The translations under genes and the position numbers were made by a program. Below the pieces are notes generated by a model, which had not been told where the DNA came from, did not search any database, and saw only the letters and a list, made by a program, of their open reading frames with translations. Positions 51,250-59,581 of a stretch of 64,000 bases of DNA are shown one piece after another. Position 1 is the stretch's first letter, and the number at the start of each line of letters is the position of its first letter. Origin of the DNA: Streptomyces sp. NBC_00247 (lineage in GTDB: Bacteria > Actinomycetota > Actinomycetes > Streptomycetales > Streptomycetaceae); the NCBI RefSeq assembly GCF_036188265.1, contig NZ_CP108093.1:496001-560000 (forward strand). Reading direction: 5' to 3'.

Positions 51250-51849
51250 ATGGCCGTCATGAAGACACGGCACACCCCGGGCCCGCGCCCGGCGCCCGCC
51301 CCGGGCCCGTACCTGCGCGAGATGACCGACGAGGACTGCGAGGCGGTCGCCGCGATACGGGTGGGCGGCTGGCAGTCCGCGTACCGCGGGCTGATGCCGC
51401 AGCCGTATCTGGACGCGATGGACCTCGGCAGGGAGACGGAGCTGCGGCGCGAGCGGCTCGCCGCGGGCGGCGCGGTGAACCTGGTGGCGGTGACCGGGCC
51501 GCCCGGTCCACCGGCGCCGGAGGTCGTCGGCTGGGCCTGCTACGGCGCCTACCGCAAGGACGACGGGCGCCGGACCGAGGGCGGTGAGCTGTACACGCTT
51601 TACGTACGGCCCGACCGCACGGGGGTCGGCACGGGCCGCGCCCTTCTCGACGAGGTCACGGCCCGGGCCGTCGCGGACGGGTTCCCGACGCTGGCGCTCT
51701 GGGTGCTGCGGGAGAACGCCGGGGCGCGCCGCTTCTACGAGCGCGCGGGGTTCACCCGGGACGGGGCGGAAGAGGACTTCGAGGCGGGCGGCCTGATGGT
51801 CCCCGAGGTCCGCTACGTCCGGTCGCTCACCCCGCGGGCAGCAGGCTGA
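51250..51849 (+). CDS. GNAT-family N-acetyltransferase
   Basis: 199 residues. After a Pro-rich opening, the GNAT core starts REMTDEDCEAVAAIRVGGWQ and contains GELYTLYVRPDRTGVGTGRA with the acetyl-CoA loop (RTGVGTG). The C-terminal VLRENAGARRFYERAGFTRD follows. It acetylates an unknown amine. Two starts are possible, nine bases apart. Its 3' end overlaps the 3' end of the convergent HEAT-repeat gene by 23 bp, which is unusual and could affect expression of both. Confidence 0.9.
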   Translation: MAVMKTRHTPGPRPAPAPGPYLREMTDEDCEAVAAIRVGGWQSAYRGLMPQPYLDAMDLGRETELRRERLAAGGAVNLVAVTGPPGPPAPEVVGWACYGAYRKDDGRRTEGGELYTLYVRPDRTGVGTGRALLDEVTARAVADGFPTLALWVLRENAGARRFYERAGFTRDGAEEDFEAGGLMVPEVRYVRSLTPRAAG

Positions 51850-52453
51850 GGGCCTCGGCCGCGGCGCCGGAGAGCCTGGGGCGGGGCAGCGCCGACTCCA
51901 GGACGGACCGGGCCCGGCCGTCGCCGAGCTGCCCGAGACCCTCCACGCACGCCAGCGCCACCCGCCAGTGCGGCTCCTCGGGTGCGAGCAGCCCTTCCAG
52001 GGTGGCGATCAGAGCGGGTGCGGACTCCGGGGCGCGCAGCGCGGTCAGCAGGCGCACGGAGTGGAGGGCGTACGCGGAGCGCAGGGGGTTGGTGGCGAGC
52101 GCTGCCGCCGCGCGGGGCGTGCGCGGGTCGCGCAGCTCGGCGAGGGCGTGGGCGGCGCAGGCGCAGCGCGCGGGGTCCCGGTGGTTGAGCAGCAGCACGA
52201 GAGCCTCGAAGGCCCGGCGGTCCCCGGCGCAGCCGAGCCGGTAGGCGGCGAGTTCCCGGGACCAGAGGGGGCGGCCGGGTGCGACGAGCGCCCGGGCGAG
52301 TTCCTCCTGGTCGGTGGTGGAGGCGAGCCGGGCGCACTCCGCCTCCCCCGCCGTGCCGGCCTCGTCCCGCAGCCGGGCCATGAGCGACTCGGCAGGCGAT
52401 TCCGTAGGCGCATTCGTGGGTGATGCCGTGAGTGGTCCGGGCTCCTCGTCCAT
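51827..52453 (-). CDS. HEAT-repeat domain protein
   Basis: 208 residues of about four to five HEAT-type helical hairpins, for example LWSRELAAYRLGCAGDRRAF, HRDPARCACAAHALAELRDP and WRVALACVEGLGQLGDGRAR. Such repeats form a curved scaffold for protein binding; no catalytic residues are seen. TACGCT lies seven bases before the ATG, consistent with a leaderless promoter. The long upstream frame is rejected. The gene ends inside the end of the GNAT gene on the other strand. Partner unknown. Confidence 0.82.
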   Translation of the reverse strand: MDEEPGPLTASPTNAPTESPAESLMARLRDEAGTAGEAECARLASTTDQEELARALVAPGRPLWSRELAAYRLGCAGDRRAFEALVLLLNHRDPARCACAAHALAELRDPRTPRAAAALATNPLRSAYALHSVRLLTALRAPESAPALIATLEGLLAPEEPHWRVALACVEGLGQLGDGRARSVLESALPRPRLSGAAAEALSLLPAG

Positions 52454-52837
52454 GACGCTCAGCGTATCCACGGACACGTTCCGTGCGGAGGGTGCGGACG
52501 TTCGCACACACGGCCACGTGTGGTCCAGAGCACAAGGGTTCCGGGCTGGCGCGCTCGTTACCCGCCGGTTAGTCTCATGTGAGCGGGGCACACTCCCCGC
52601 AGGCTCCGGTGGCCTGGTGACGCAGCCATCCGGAGTGCATGTCGGTTCGGCGGTCTTCGTGAGCAGCGAAAGCCCCGTGTGACGCGACCCGGGACAGGGT
52701 CCGTCCCCCTCGGGCCCGGGACGTGTTTCCCGCGGCCCGGCCCGTACACCTCGACACGCCTTCCGCACGCGCGCGCTCCTTCGCCCCTCGTGCGCGCCGT
52801 GCTCCCTCACAGTCGTCACTCACCCTGGAGTCCCGTG
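52454..52837. other. 384-bp divergent intergenic region
   Basis: No coding frame is seen. It contains TTACCCGCCGGTTA (52558-52571), an imperfect inverted repeat of the TTACC/GGTAA kind that TetR-type fatty-acid regulators often bind. It lies about 265 bp before the hydroxyacyl-CoA dehydrogenase start. Whether it is an operator is unproven. The rest shows no clear promoter. Confidence 0.35.
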
Positions 52838-54619
52838 ATGGACACCCCTTTCTCCACCATCGCCGTCGTCGGTCTCGGCACCATGGGCACCGGCATCGCC
52901 GAGGTCCTGGCCCGCGCGGGCCGCGAGGTCATCGGCATCGACACCGACCCGGAGGCGGCCCGTCGGGCGGTCGCCTCGCTGGAGGCCTCCACCGCCCGCG
53001 CCGTGCGCCGGGAACGCCTCACCGAGCGGGAACGCGACGACGTCCTCGCCCGTTTCCGTACCTCCTCCGAGCTGTCGGCGGCCGCCGACGCCGAACTCGT
53101 CGTCGAGGTGGTGCCGGAGTCGTACGAGATCAAGCAGCAGGTGATCCGGGAGCTGGACGCGGTGGTGGGGCCGGACACGATCCTGGCGACCGGCACCAAC
53201 GCCCTGTCCGTGACCCGGCTGGCCGCCGAGTCGCTGCGTCCGGAGCGGGTGCTCGGGCTCCACTTCTTCAATCCGGCACCGGCGATGAAGCTCGTGGAGG
53301 TGGTCTCCTCGGTGCTGACCGCCCCGCCGGCGGTGGAGGCCGTCACCGCGCTGGCGCGTGAGCTGGGCAAGGAACCGGTCGCGGTCGGGGACCGTCCGGG
53401 ATTCGTCGCGGACGGCCTTCTCTTCGGCTACCTCAACCAGGCCGCCGCCATGTACGAGGCGAACTACGCCTCCCGCGAGGACATCGACGCCGCGATGAAG
53501 CTCGGCTGCGGCCTCCCGATGGGGCCGCTCGCGCTGCTCGACCTGATCGGCATCGACACCGCCCGCACGGTGCTGGAGGCCATGTACGCCGCCTCGCACG
53601 ACCGGCTGCACGCGCCCGCACCGGTCCTCGGGCAGCTCAGCGCGGCCGGGCTGACCGGCCGCAAGGCGGGCCGGGGCTTCTACTCGTACGCGGCGCCGGG
53701 CAGCCAGGACGTGGTCCCGGACACGCTCACTCCGGGCGCGGACGCGGCCGGCGTCCCGGGGCGCACGGTCACCGCGGTCGGGGTGGCGGGCTCGGGCACC
53801 ATGGCGTCCGGTATCGCGGAGGTCTTCGCGAAAGCCGGGTACGCGGTGGTGCTCGCGGCCCGGACCCAGGAGAAGGCGGACACCGCCAAGGTGCGGATCG
53901 CCAACTCCCTGGAGCGCTCCGTGGCCAAGGGGCGGCTGACCGCCGGGGCGCGGGACGAGACGCTGGCCCGGATCACCCCGGCCGGTTCCCTGGACGCGTT
54001 CGCCGGGGTCGATCTCGCCGTGGAGGCGGTCGCCGAGGATTTGCTGGTCAAGCAGCAGCTCTTCGCGACGCTGGACAAGGTCTGCAAGCCGGGCGCGGTG
54101 CTCGCCACCACCACCTCCTCGCTGCCGGTGGTGTCGGTCGCGCGGGCGACGTCGCGCCCCGAGGACGTGATCGGGATGCACTTCTTCAACCCGGCGCCCG
54201 CGATGAAGCTCGTCGAGGTGGTCCGCACGGTGCTGACCGCCGACGACGTGCACGCCACCGTGCGGGAGGTCTGCGCGAAGGTGCGCAAGCACCCGGTGGA
54301 CTGCGGCGACCGGGCCGGGTTCATCGTGAACGCGCTGCTCTTCCCGTACCTCAACAACGCGATCAAGATGGTCGAGGAGCACTACGCGACGCTGGACGAG
54401 ATCGACGCCGCGATGAAGCTCGGCGGCGGCTATCCGATGGGCCCGTTCGAGCTGCTGGACGTGGTCGGGCTGGACGTCTCCCTCGCCATCGAGAAGGTGC
54501 TGCACCAGGAGTTCCGCGATCCGGGGCTGGCCCCGGCGCCGCTGCTGGAGCACCTGGTCGCGGCCGGATGCCTGGGCCGCAAGACGGGGCGCGGCTTCCG
54601 CGAGCACGCCCGGCGCTGA
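52838..54619 (+). CDS. double (tandem-fused) 3-hydroxyacyl-CoA / 3-hydroxybutyryl-CoA dehydrogenase
   Basis: 593 residues made of two complete copies of the short 3-hydroxyacyl-CoA dehydrogenase. Copy one: Rossmann VVGLGTMGTGIAEVLARAGR near residue 10, active-site H142 in GLHFFNPAPAMKLVEV, C-terminal helical domain ending LTGRKAGRGFYSY. Copy two: GVAGSGTMASGIAEVFAKAG from about 315, H448 in GMHFFNPAPAMKLVEV, end CLGRKTGRGFREHARR. Both keep cofactor and catalytic motifs. It oxidises or reduces 3-hydroxybutyryl-CoA with NAD(P); beside ccr it probably makes the crotonyl-CoA precursor. ATG preceded by GGAG; a GTG one codon earlier is possible. A strong terminator follows. Confidence 0.92.
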   Translation: MDTPFSTIAVVGLGTMGTGIAEVLARAGREVIGIDTDPEAARRAVASLEASTARAVRRERLTERERDDVLARFRTSSELSAAADAELVVEVVPESYEIKQQVIRELDAVVGPDTILATGTNALSVTRLAAESLRPERVLGLHFFNPAPAMKLVEVVSSVLTAPPAVEAVTALARELGKEPVAVGDRPGFVADGLLFGYLNQAAAMYEANYASREDIDAAMKLGCGLPMGPLALLDLIGIDTARTVLEAMYAASHDRLHAPAPVLGQLSAAGLTGRKAGRGFYSYAAPGSQDVVPDTLTPGADAAGVPGRTVTAVGVAGSGTMASGIAEVFAKAGYAVVLAARTQEKADTAKVRIANSLERSVAKGRLTAGARDETLARITPAGSLDAFAGVDLAVEAVAEDLLVKQQLFATLDKVCKPGAVLATTTSSLPVVSVARATSRPEDVIGMHFFNPAPAMKLVEVVRTVLTADDVHATVREVCAKVRKHPVDCGDRAGFIVNALLFPYLNNAIKMVEEHYATLDEIDAAMKLGGGYPMGPFELLDVVGLDVSLAIEKVLHQEFRDPGLAPAPLLEHLVAAGCLGRKTGRGFREHARR

Positions 54620-54634
54620 GCCCGGCCCCCCGGT

Positions 54635-54666
54635 GGCGGTCCGCCCGGTCGCGCGGGCGGACCGCC
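54635..54666 (+). terminator. hairpin terminator after 3-hydroxyacyl-CoA dehydrogenase
   Basis: 13-bp perfect stem GGCGGTCCGCCCG with its complement, 6-nt loop, 15 bp after the stop codon. Confidence 0.8.
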
Positions 54667-54714
54667 GTCCGGGAGGCCCGTTGTCGCTCTCCACGGGGCT
54701 TGTCCAAACGACGC

Positions 54715-54737
54715 TTGACCTGGTCGCGGCGACAAGG
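54715..54737 (+). promoter_or_regulatory. MerR-type dyad operator with -35 element
   Basis: TTGACC (54715-54720) is followed by a 19-bp near-perfect palindrome CCTGGTCGCGGCGACAAGG (54719-54737), symmetric except for one position pair. A long spacer with central dyad is the hallmark of MerR-family promoters. It precedes the broken MerR-like frame. Regulator assignment is inference. Confidence 0.6.
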
Positions 54738-54751
54738 TTTCTCCTGGGGTC

Positions 54752-55059
54752 ATGAGAATCGGAGAGCTCGCCGCGGCACCGTCGGTGTCCCGACTCGCGC
54801 CGTGCGGCACTACCACCGCATCGGCGCCGCCGAGCCGCTCAGGGAACGCGCGCCCGGGAAGGGTCGCGGAGGGCCGGCCGCGGTGGACGGGAACGGCACC
54901 GTGGAGCTCACCGAGCCGCTGCGGTACACACGGGTCATGGGCGGGCGGGCCGAGGGCCGCGCCTTCCGCTTCCACGCGGACGACCCGGTGTCCGCGGTCG
55001 CGGCGCTGAGGGCGAGCGGCGGCTCCTCCGCCGGCACCGTCGTCGCCCCGGGCCGGTAG
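54752..55059 (+). pseudogene. decayed MerR-family regulator remnant
   Basis: The ATG opens MRIGELAAA, a typical MerR start, in one frame. The rest of the helix-turn-helix, VGVPTRAVRHYHRIGAAEPL, is read in another frame after about residue 9, so a frameshift separates them. Instead of the effector-binding region, only about 70 unrelated-looking residues follow (VELTEPLRYTRVMGGRAEGR, then SAVAALRAS) before a stop. The whole is too short for a functional MerR protein. It looks like a gene that lost its middle and C-terminus. Its operator upstream still looks intact. Confidence in the decay is good; the ancestor is inferred from nine plus twenty residues. Confidence 0.65.
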
Positions 55060-55186
55060 CCGGCGGGACAGGGACGGAGGTGGCCGGATGCCGGCCCCTC
55101 ACGTGTCCGGCCAGTCATGAAGGACCTTGATCCGCAAGACACCACCTCGGGCACACTCCGCGTCACCCATGGAGTACGTTCACACC

Positions 55187-56011
55187 ATGTCCCAGCCCGC
55201 CAGGTCACCCCGTGCCAGCGCCGCCTCCGACGCCCCGGAGAGCACGGCAGTCACCCGCGCCGCAGCTCAACGGCTCAAAATGCGCCGCGAGTTGGCCGCT
55301 GCCGCCATGGAGCTCTTCGCGACGCAGGGCTATGAGGGCACCACCGTCGACGAGATCGCGGGCGCCGCGGGCGTGGCCCGGCGGACCTTCTTCCGGCACT
55401 TCCGGTCGAAGGAGGAGGCGATCTTCCCGGACCACGACGACACCCTGGTGCGTGCGGAGGCGGTGCTGAACGCGGCTCCCTCCCACGAGCACCCGCTCGA
55501 CACGGTGTGCCGGGGCATCAAGGAGGTCATGAAGATGTACGCGGCCAAGCCCGCAGTCTCCGTGGCCCGCTACAAGCTCACCCGCGAGGTGCCGGCGCTC
55601 CGTGAGGCCGAGATCGCCTCGGTGGCCCGCTACGAGCGGCTGTTCACGCGCTACCTGCTGGGCCACTTCGACGAGCGCGACAGCCATGTGGGCAACGACG
55701 ACCCGCTGCTGGCCGAGGTCGCCGCGTCGGCGGTGGTGACCGCCCACAACCACGTGCTGCGGCGTTGGCTGCGGGCGGACGGCAAGGGGGACGTGGAGGA
55801 CCAGCTGGACCACGCGTTCGCCATCGTCCGGGAGACCTTCGGCACCGGGATCGGCGCGGGCCGCATCGCCGGCACCGAGCCGGCGAAGTCCGTGGGTACG
55901 CCCGCCGCTTCGGTGACGGCGGACGGTGAGGTGCTGGTCGCGGTGGCGCGGACCGACGCCCCGCTCGACGAGGTCATGCGGACGATCCAGCAGGCCCTGA
56001 AGGAGCGCTGA
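55187..56011 (+). CDS. TetR-family regulator (ethylmalonyl-CoA region)
   Basis: 274 residues. The N-terminal helix-turn-helix is RRELAAAAMELFATQGYEGT, then TVDEIAGAAGVARRTFFRHF and RSKEEAIFPDHDD. The large C-terminal ligand domain follows with VARYKLTREVPALREAEIAS and VSVTADGEVLVAVAR-type tail. TACGTT lies exactly six bases before the ATG with no ribosome site, suggesting a leaderless transcript. Position between the hydroxyacyl-CoA dehydrogenase and ccr suggests control of acyl-CoA metabolism, perhaps by an acyl-CoA ligand; not shown. The 20-codon upstream extension is dropped. Confidence 0.9.
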   Translation: MSQPARSPRASAASDAPESTAVTRAAAQRLKMRRELAAAAMELFATQGYEGTTVDEIAGAAGVARRTFFRHFRSKEEAIFPDHDDTLVRAEAVLNAAPSHEHPLDTVCRGIKEVMKMYAAKPAVSVARYKLTREVPALREAEIASVARYERLFTRYLLGHFDERDSHVGNDDPLLAEVAASAVVTAHNHVLRRWLRADGKGDVEDQLDHAFAIVRETFGTGIGAGRIAGTEPAKSVGTPAASVTADGEVLVAVARTDAPLDEVMRTIQQALKER

Positions 56012-56013
56012 AC

Positions 56014-56037
56014 CCGGGCCCCGGGGCGCGGGCCCGG
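56014..56037. terminator. bidirectional hairpin
   Basis: CCGGGCCC / GGGCCCGG 8-bp stem with an 8-nt loop lies in the 28 bp between the convergent TetR and nuclease genes. Short, but well placed. Confidence 0.55.
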
Positions 56038-56039
56038 AC

Positions 56040-56843
56040 TCAGGCGGGCTCGGGCAGGCCCGGCCCGGCGACGGTGGCCGGGAGTTCCCACGGCGGCGGC
56101 AGCGTGCCCTCGCTCCAGCCCGCCAGCGCCTCCGCGTCGACACAGACGATTCCGCAGGCCGCCGCGTACTCGGCGGCGGGTGTGGTGAACTCCCCCGTGC
56201 TCACCACGACCGCCACCTCGGCGCCGTGGACGGCGTAGCAGGTCCCGCCGAACCGCTGGAGATCCTGCGAGCCGACCTTGTTCGCCGGGCCGTACCGCTT
56301 GCACTGGACGACGAGGCGCCGGCCGTCCGGGGCGGTGGCGAGCACGTCGGCGCCGAGGTCCCCGGCACCGCCCACCACCTCCGCGTCCCGGCAGCCGTCG
56401 CGTCGGCAGAGTTCCGCCACCGCCTCCTCGAAGGCGTACGGATCGAGGGCCGCGAAGTCCACCGGAGCCGGTTCGCACTCCGGTTCGTACCCCGGCTCGT
56501 ACACGGGCACCGGCTCGTCCTGCCGCACCGTCGCGGCCGCCTCGTCGATCTCCGCCAGCGCGGTGTCCACCAGGTCCTCAGCGGCCTCGGTGACGGCAGC
56601 GGCCAGCCGTGCGGCCCGCCTGCGCCGGTGGCGCCGGCGCAGCGGCAGGACCGTACCCGCGCACCCGAGCAGGGCGAGGGCGCCCCAGAGGACGGGATGC
56701 CCGCCCACGCCGGCCCAGAGGCTGCGGAAGAGCAGGCCGCCGGCCCAGAGCAGGAGGGCCGCGAGGGCGAATCCCACGGCCGTGCGACGGAGGCTGAAGT
56801 CCCTGCGGCGTGTCCGCGTACGTCCGCGTATCCCTGTCGGCAT
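56040..56843 (-). CDS. membrane-anchored restriction-endonuclease-like (Mrr/PD-(D/E)xK) protein
   Basis: 267 residues. Two hydrophobic helices near the start, TAVGFALAALLLWAGGLLF and VLWGALALLGCAGTVLPL, are followed by a basic stretch (RRRHRRRR) and an acidic linker. The C-terminal domain (about 130-235) is Mrr_cat-like: VGGAGDLGADVLAT carries D166 and LVVQCKRYG carries Q180-x-K182, the QxK variant of the nuclease motif. Relatives cleave modified or foreign DNA or repair DNA; here it appears tied to the membrane. ATG chosen; an ATG 20 codons upstream is also possible. It lies between the TetR regulator and ccr but is on the other strand. Confidence 0.82.
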   Translation of the reverse strand: MPTGIRGRTRTRRRDFSLRRTAVGFALAALLLWAGGLLFRSLWAGVGGHPVLWGALALLGCAGTVLPLRRRHRRRRAARLAAAVTEAAEDLVDTALAEIDEAAATVRQDEPVPVYEPGYEPECEPAPVDFAALDPYAFEEAVAELCRRDGCRDAEVVGGAGDLGADVLATAPDGRRLVVQCKRYGPANKVGSQDLQRFGGTCYAVHGAEVAVVVSTGEFTTPAAEYAAACGIVCVDAEALAGWSEGTLPPPWELPATVAGPGLPEPA

Positions 56844-57003
56844 CCCGTTTCCACCCCTCGTCCTGGCCGGGTCCCTGCCCCGCCGGTGTGCCCTGCGAGA
56901 CACAAGATCATCTGAGGGGGCGTCTGCCCCGGGGACGGGTGATCGACGCGGACCCGGCCGAAATTCGCTGGTCGGGCCTCTTGGGGTGTGGTCGGGTACG
57001 CCG

Positions 57004-57813
57004 ATGCGTACCCACGAGGAACTTCTGGCTCTGTTCGACGACGAGATGCGGGAACACGCCTGCCCCGACGGCCCCGGCGTACAGGTGGAGCGGGACGGGC
57101 CGGTGGTCCGCCGGAGCGGCGGACCCGACGACTGGAACGGTGTGGCGTGGTCTTCCCCGGCGCTCGACGGGGAGGGCGCCGGGGCGGCCGTGGCGGCGCA
57201 GGTCGCGCACTACGAGGCACTCCGCGTGGCACGCGGTGTCACGCACTTCGAGTGGAAGCTGTACAGCCACGACCGCCCCGCCGACCTCGGCGACCGGCTG
57301 CGGGCCGCCGGGTTCGTCCCGGAGCCGCCGGAGACGCTGATGGTGGCGGCGGTGGCCGACCTGCCGGCCGACGCCGGGCCGCCCGCCGGGGTCGAGGTGC
57401 GCGAGGTGCACGACGAGGCCGGGGTGCGGATGATGGCCGACGCGCACGAGGCGGCGTTCGGCAGGGACGCCTCATGGCTCCGCGACCACCTGCTGGCGCG
57501 GCTGGCGGCGGCGGCGCCGGAGGACTTCTTCGGACTGGTGGCGGTGGCGGACGGGCTGCCGGTGAGCTCGGCGCGGATGGAGCTGTACCCGGGCACCTCC
57601 TTCGCGGGGCTGTGGGGCGGGGGTACGCACCCGGCGTGGCGGGGGCGCGGAATCTACCGGGCCCTGGTGGCGCACCGGGCACGGACGGCCGCCGCGCGCG
57701 GGGTGGAGTACCTCCAGGTCGACGCGTCGGCAGACTCCGCGCCGATCCTGGCGCGGCTGGGCTTCTCGGCGCTCGCGACCACGACGCCGTACGTGTACCG
57801 CGTCGCGTCGTAG
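57004..57813 (+). CDS. GNAT-family acetyltransferase (two-part)
   Basis: 269 residues. The N-terminal half (1-135) is a degenerate GNAT-like region with VARGVTHFEWKLYSHDRPAD. The C-terminal half is a standard GNAT with LWGGGTHPAWRGRGIYRALV containing the acetyl-CoA loop RGRG, and AAARGVEYLQVDASADSAPI. It acetylates an unknown substrate. ATG start without clear ribosome site. It is divergent from the nuclease gene and sits just upstream of the ccr promoter region on the same strand, but is not part of that operon, given the promoter between them. Confidence 0.88.
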   Translation: MRTHEELLALFDDEMREHACPDGPGVQVERDGPVVRRSGGPDDWNGVAWSSPALDGEGAGAAVAAQVAHYEALRVARGVTHFEWKLYSHDRPADLGDRLRAAGFVPEPPETLMVAAVADLPADAGPPAGVEVREVHDEAGVRMMADAHEAAFGRDASWLRDHLLARLAAAAPEDFFGLVAVADGLPVSSARMELYPGTSFAGLWGGGTHPAWRGRGIYRALVAHRARTAAARGVEYLQVDASADSAPILARLGFSALATTTPYVYRVAS

Positions 57814-58204
57814 CCCTTCTCCTGCGGGACAGACCGCGCCAGAACGCCCATGGTGTTGCTCATGCGTGCCCATCGGATGACACTTGAGAGAAATTGTTGG
57901 CACTCGGTGCCTTGTCAGCTGTCACGCAGTGCCATACGTTGAAGGTGTCCGGGCGGCCGGCGTACCGGATCTGACGTACGCCGGCTGTCCCCGCGAGCCG
58001 ACCGTGCCCGCGCGCCCGGACGCCTGCGTCACAGGCACCCTTCCGCTCCACCGAGCACGCCGAGCACCACCCGCCGAACCGACGGCACACCTCCAGACCG
58101 CACCGCTCCCTGTCCGCAGGGACCACCGAAGCGTTCCTCACCAGCGTTCCCCTGGCTCTCGGCCCGTTCGAGCAGGGGAGACACCACCCGCCGGAGGCAT
58201 CACC
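57814..58204 (+). promoter_or_regulatory. ccr operon control region: promoter, palindrome and leader hairpin
   Basis: TTGTCA (57912-57917) and TACGTT (57935-57940) are exactly 17 bp apart, an excellent housekeeping promoter. Directly before it GGCACTCGGTGCC (57899-57911) is a perfect inverted repeat, and another GTGCC half lies at 57929-57933, two helical turns away. Some ten bases after the expected start, GCCGGCGTAC pairs perfectly with GTACGCCGGC (57956-57985, 10-bp stem, 10-nt loop). The remaining leader to the GTG is about 220 nt with no further motif seen. Confidence 0.7.
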
Positions 58205-59572
58205 GTGAAGGAAATCCTGGACGCGATCCAGTCGCAGGAAAGCACCGCAGCCGACTTCGCGGCGCTGCCCCTCCCCGAGTCCTACCGCGCGGTGACCGTG
58301 CACAAGGACGAAGCGGGGATGTTCGAGGGGCGCGCCACCCGCGACAAGGACCCGCGCGAATCGCTCCACCTCGACGAGGTCCCGCTGCCCGAACTCGGCC
58401 CGGGCGAGGCCTTGGTCGCCGTCATGGCCAGCTCGGTGAACTACAACTCCGTCTGGACCTCGATCTTCGAGCCGGTCTCCACCTTCGGCTTCCTGGAGCG
58501 GTACGGCAGGCTCAGCGAGCTGACCAAGCGCCACGACCTGCCCTACCACGTCATCGGCTCCGACCTGGCGGGCGTCGTGCTGCGCACCGGCCCCGGCGTG
58601 AACGCCTGGCGCCCGGGCGACGAGGTCGTCGCGCACTGCCTCTCCGTCGAACTGGAGTCGTCCGACGGCCACAACGACACGATGCTCGACCCCGAGCAGC
58701 GCATCTGGGGCTTCGAGACCAACTTCGGCGGGCTCGCCGAGATCGCGCTCGTCAAGTCCAACCAGCTGATGCCCAAGCCCGCCCACCTCAGCTGGGAGGA
58801 GGCGGCGGCCCCCGGGCTCGTCAACTCGACCGCGTACCGCCAGCTCGTCTCGCGCAACGGCGCGGGCATGAAGCAGGGCGACAACGTCCTGATCTGGGGC
58901 GCGAGCGGCGGACTCGGTTCGTACGCCACCCAGTTCGCGCTGGCCGGCGGCGCCAACCCGATCTGCGTGGTCTCCAACGACCAGAAGGCGGACATCTGCC
59001 GGCGGATGGGCGCCGAGGCGATCATCGACCGCAGCGCCGAGGGCTACAAGTTCTGGAAGGACGAGAGCCACCAGGACCCCCGCGAGTGGAAGCGGTTCGG
59101 CAAGCGCATCCGCGAGCTGACCGGCGGCGAGGACGTCGACATCGTCTTCGAGCACCCCGGCCGCGAGACCTTCGGCGCCTCCGTCTACGTGACGCGCAAG
59201 GGCGGCACCATCGTCACCTGCGCCTCCACCTCCGGGTACACCCACGAGTACGACAACCGCTACCTGTGGATGTCGCTCAAGAAGATCGTCGGCTCGCACT
59301 TCGCCAACTACCGCGAGGCGTGGGAGGCGAACCGGCTGGTGGCGAAGGGCAAGATCCACCCGACGCTCTCCCGCGTGTACACGCTGGAGGAGACCGGGCA
59401 GGCCGCCCACGACGTCCACCGCAACGTCCACCAGGGCAAGGTCGGCGTCCTCGCGCTGGCCCCGCGCGAGGGTCTGGGCGTGCGCGACGAGGAGCTGCGC
59501 GCGAAGCACATCGACGCCATCAACCTCTTCCGCGACACCCCCGCCGCCGCCCCTTCCCGCGAGAACGTCTGA
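58205..59572 (+). CDS. ccr: crotonyl-CoA carboxylase/reductase
   Basis: 455-residue NADPH-dependent enzyme that reduces crotonyl-CoA while fixing CO2 to give (2S)-ethylmalonyl-CoA, the key step of the ethylmalonyl-CoA pathway. The MDR fold has the cofactor loop [20 protein letters not shown]. The four residues known from the Kitasatospora enzyme to hold CO2 are at the same numbers here: N81 (SVNYNSVW), F170 and E171 (WGFETNFGG) and H365 ([12 protein letters not shown]). GTG start with GGAGG eight bases upstream. First gene of an operon with mutase, lyase and hydratase genes. Product feeds both acetate assimilation and ethylmalonyl-CoA for polyketides. Confidence 0.97.
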   Translation: MKEILDAIQSQESTAADFAALPLPESYRAVTVHKDEAGMFEGRATRDKDPRESLHLDEVPLPELGPGEALVAVMASSVNYNSVWTSIFEPVSTFGFLERYGRLSELTKRHDLPYHVIGSDLAGVVLRTGPGVNAWRPGDEVVAHCLSVELESSDGHNDTMLDPEQRIWGFETNFGGLAEIALVKSNQLMPKPAHLSWEEAAAPGLVNSTAYRQLVSRNGAGMKQGDNVLIWGASGGLGSYATQFALAGGANPICVVSNDQKADICRRMGAEAIIDRSAEGYKFWKDESHQDPREWKRFGKRIRELTGGEDVDIVFEHPGRETFGASVYVTRKGGTIVTCASTSGYTHEYDNRYLWMSLKKIVGSHFANYREAWEANRLVAKGKIHPTLSRVYTLEETGQAAHDVHRNVHQGKVGVLALAPREGLGVRDEELRAKHIDAINLFRDTPAAAPSRENV

Positions 59573-59581
59573 GGTCTCCCC

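Noticed and set aside
57941..58204. Cobalamin riboswitch in the ccr leader, since the mutase needs B12
   Set aside because: No recognisable B12-box core sequence was found; the only clear structure is the single 10-bp hairpin.
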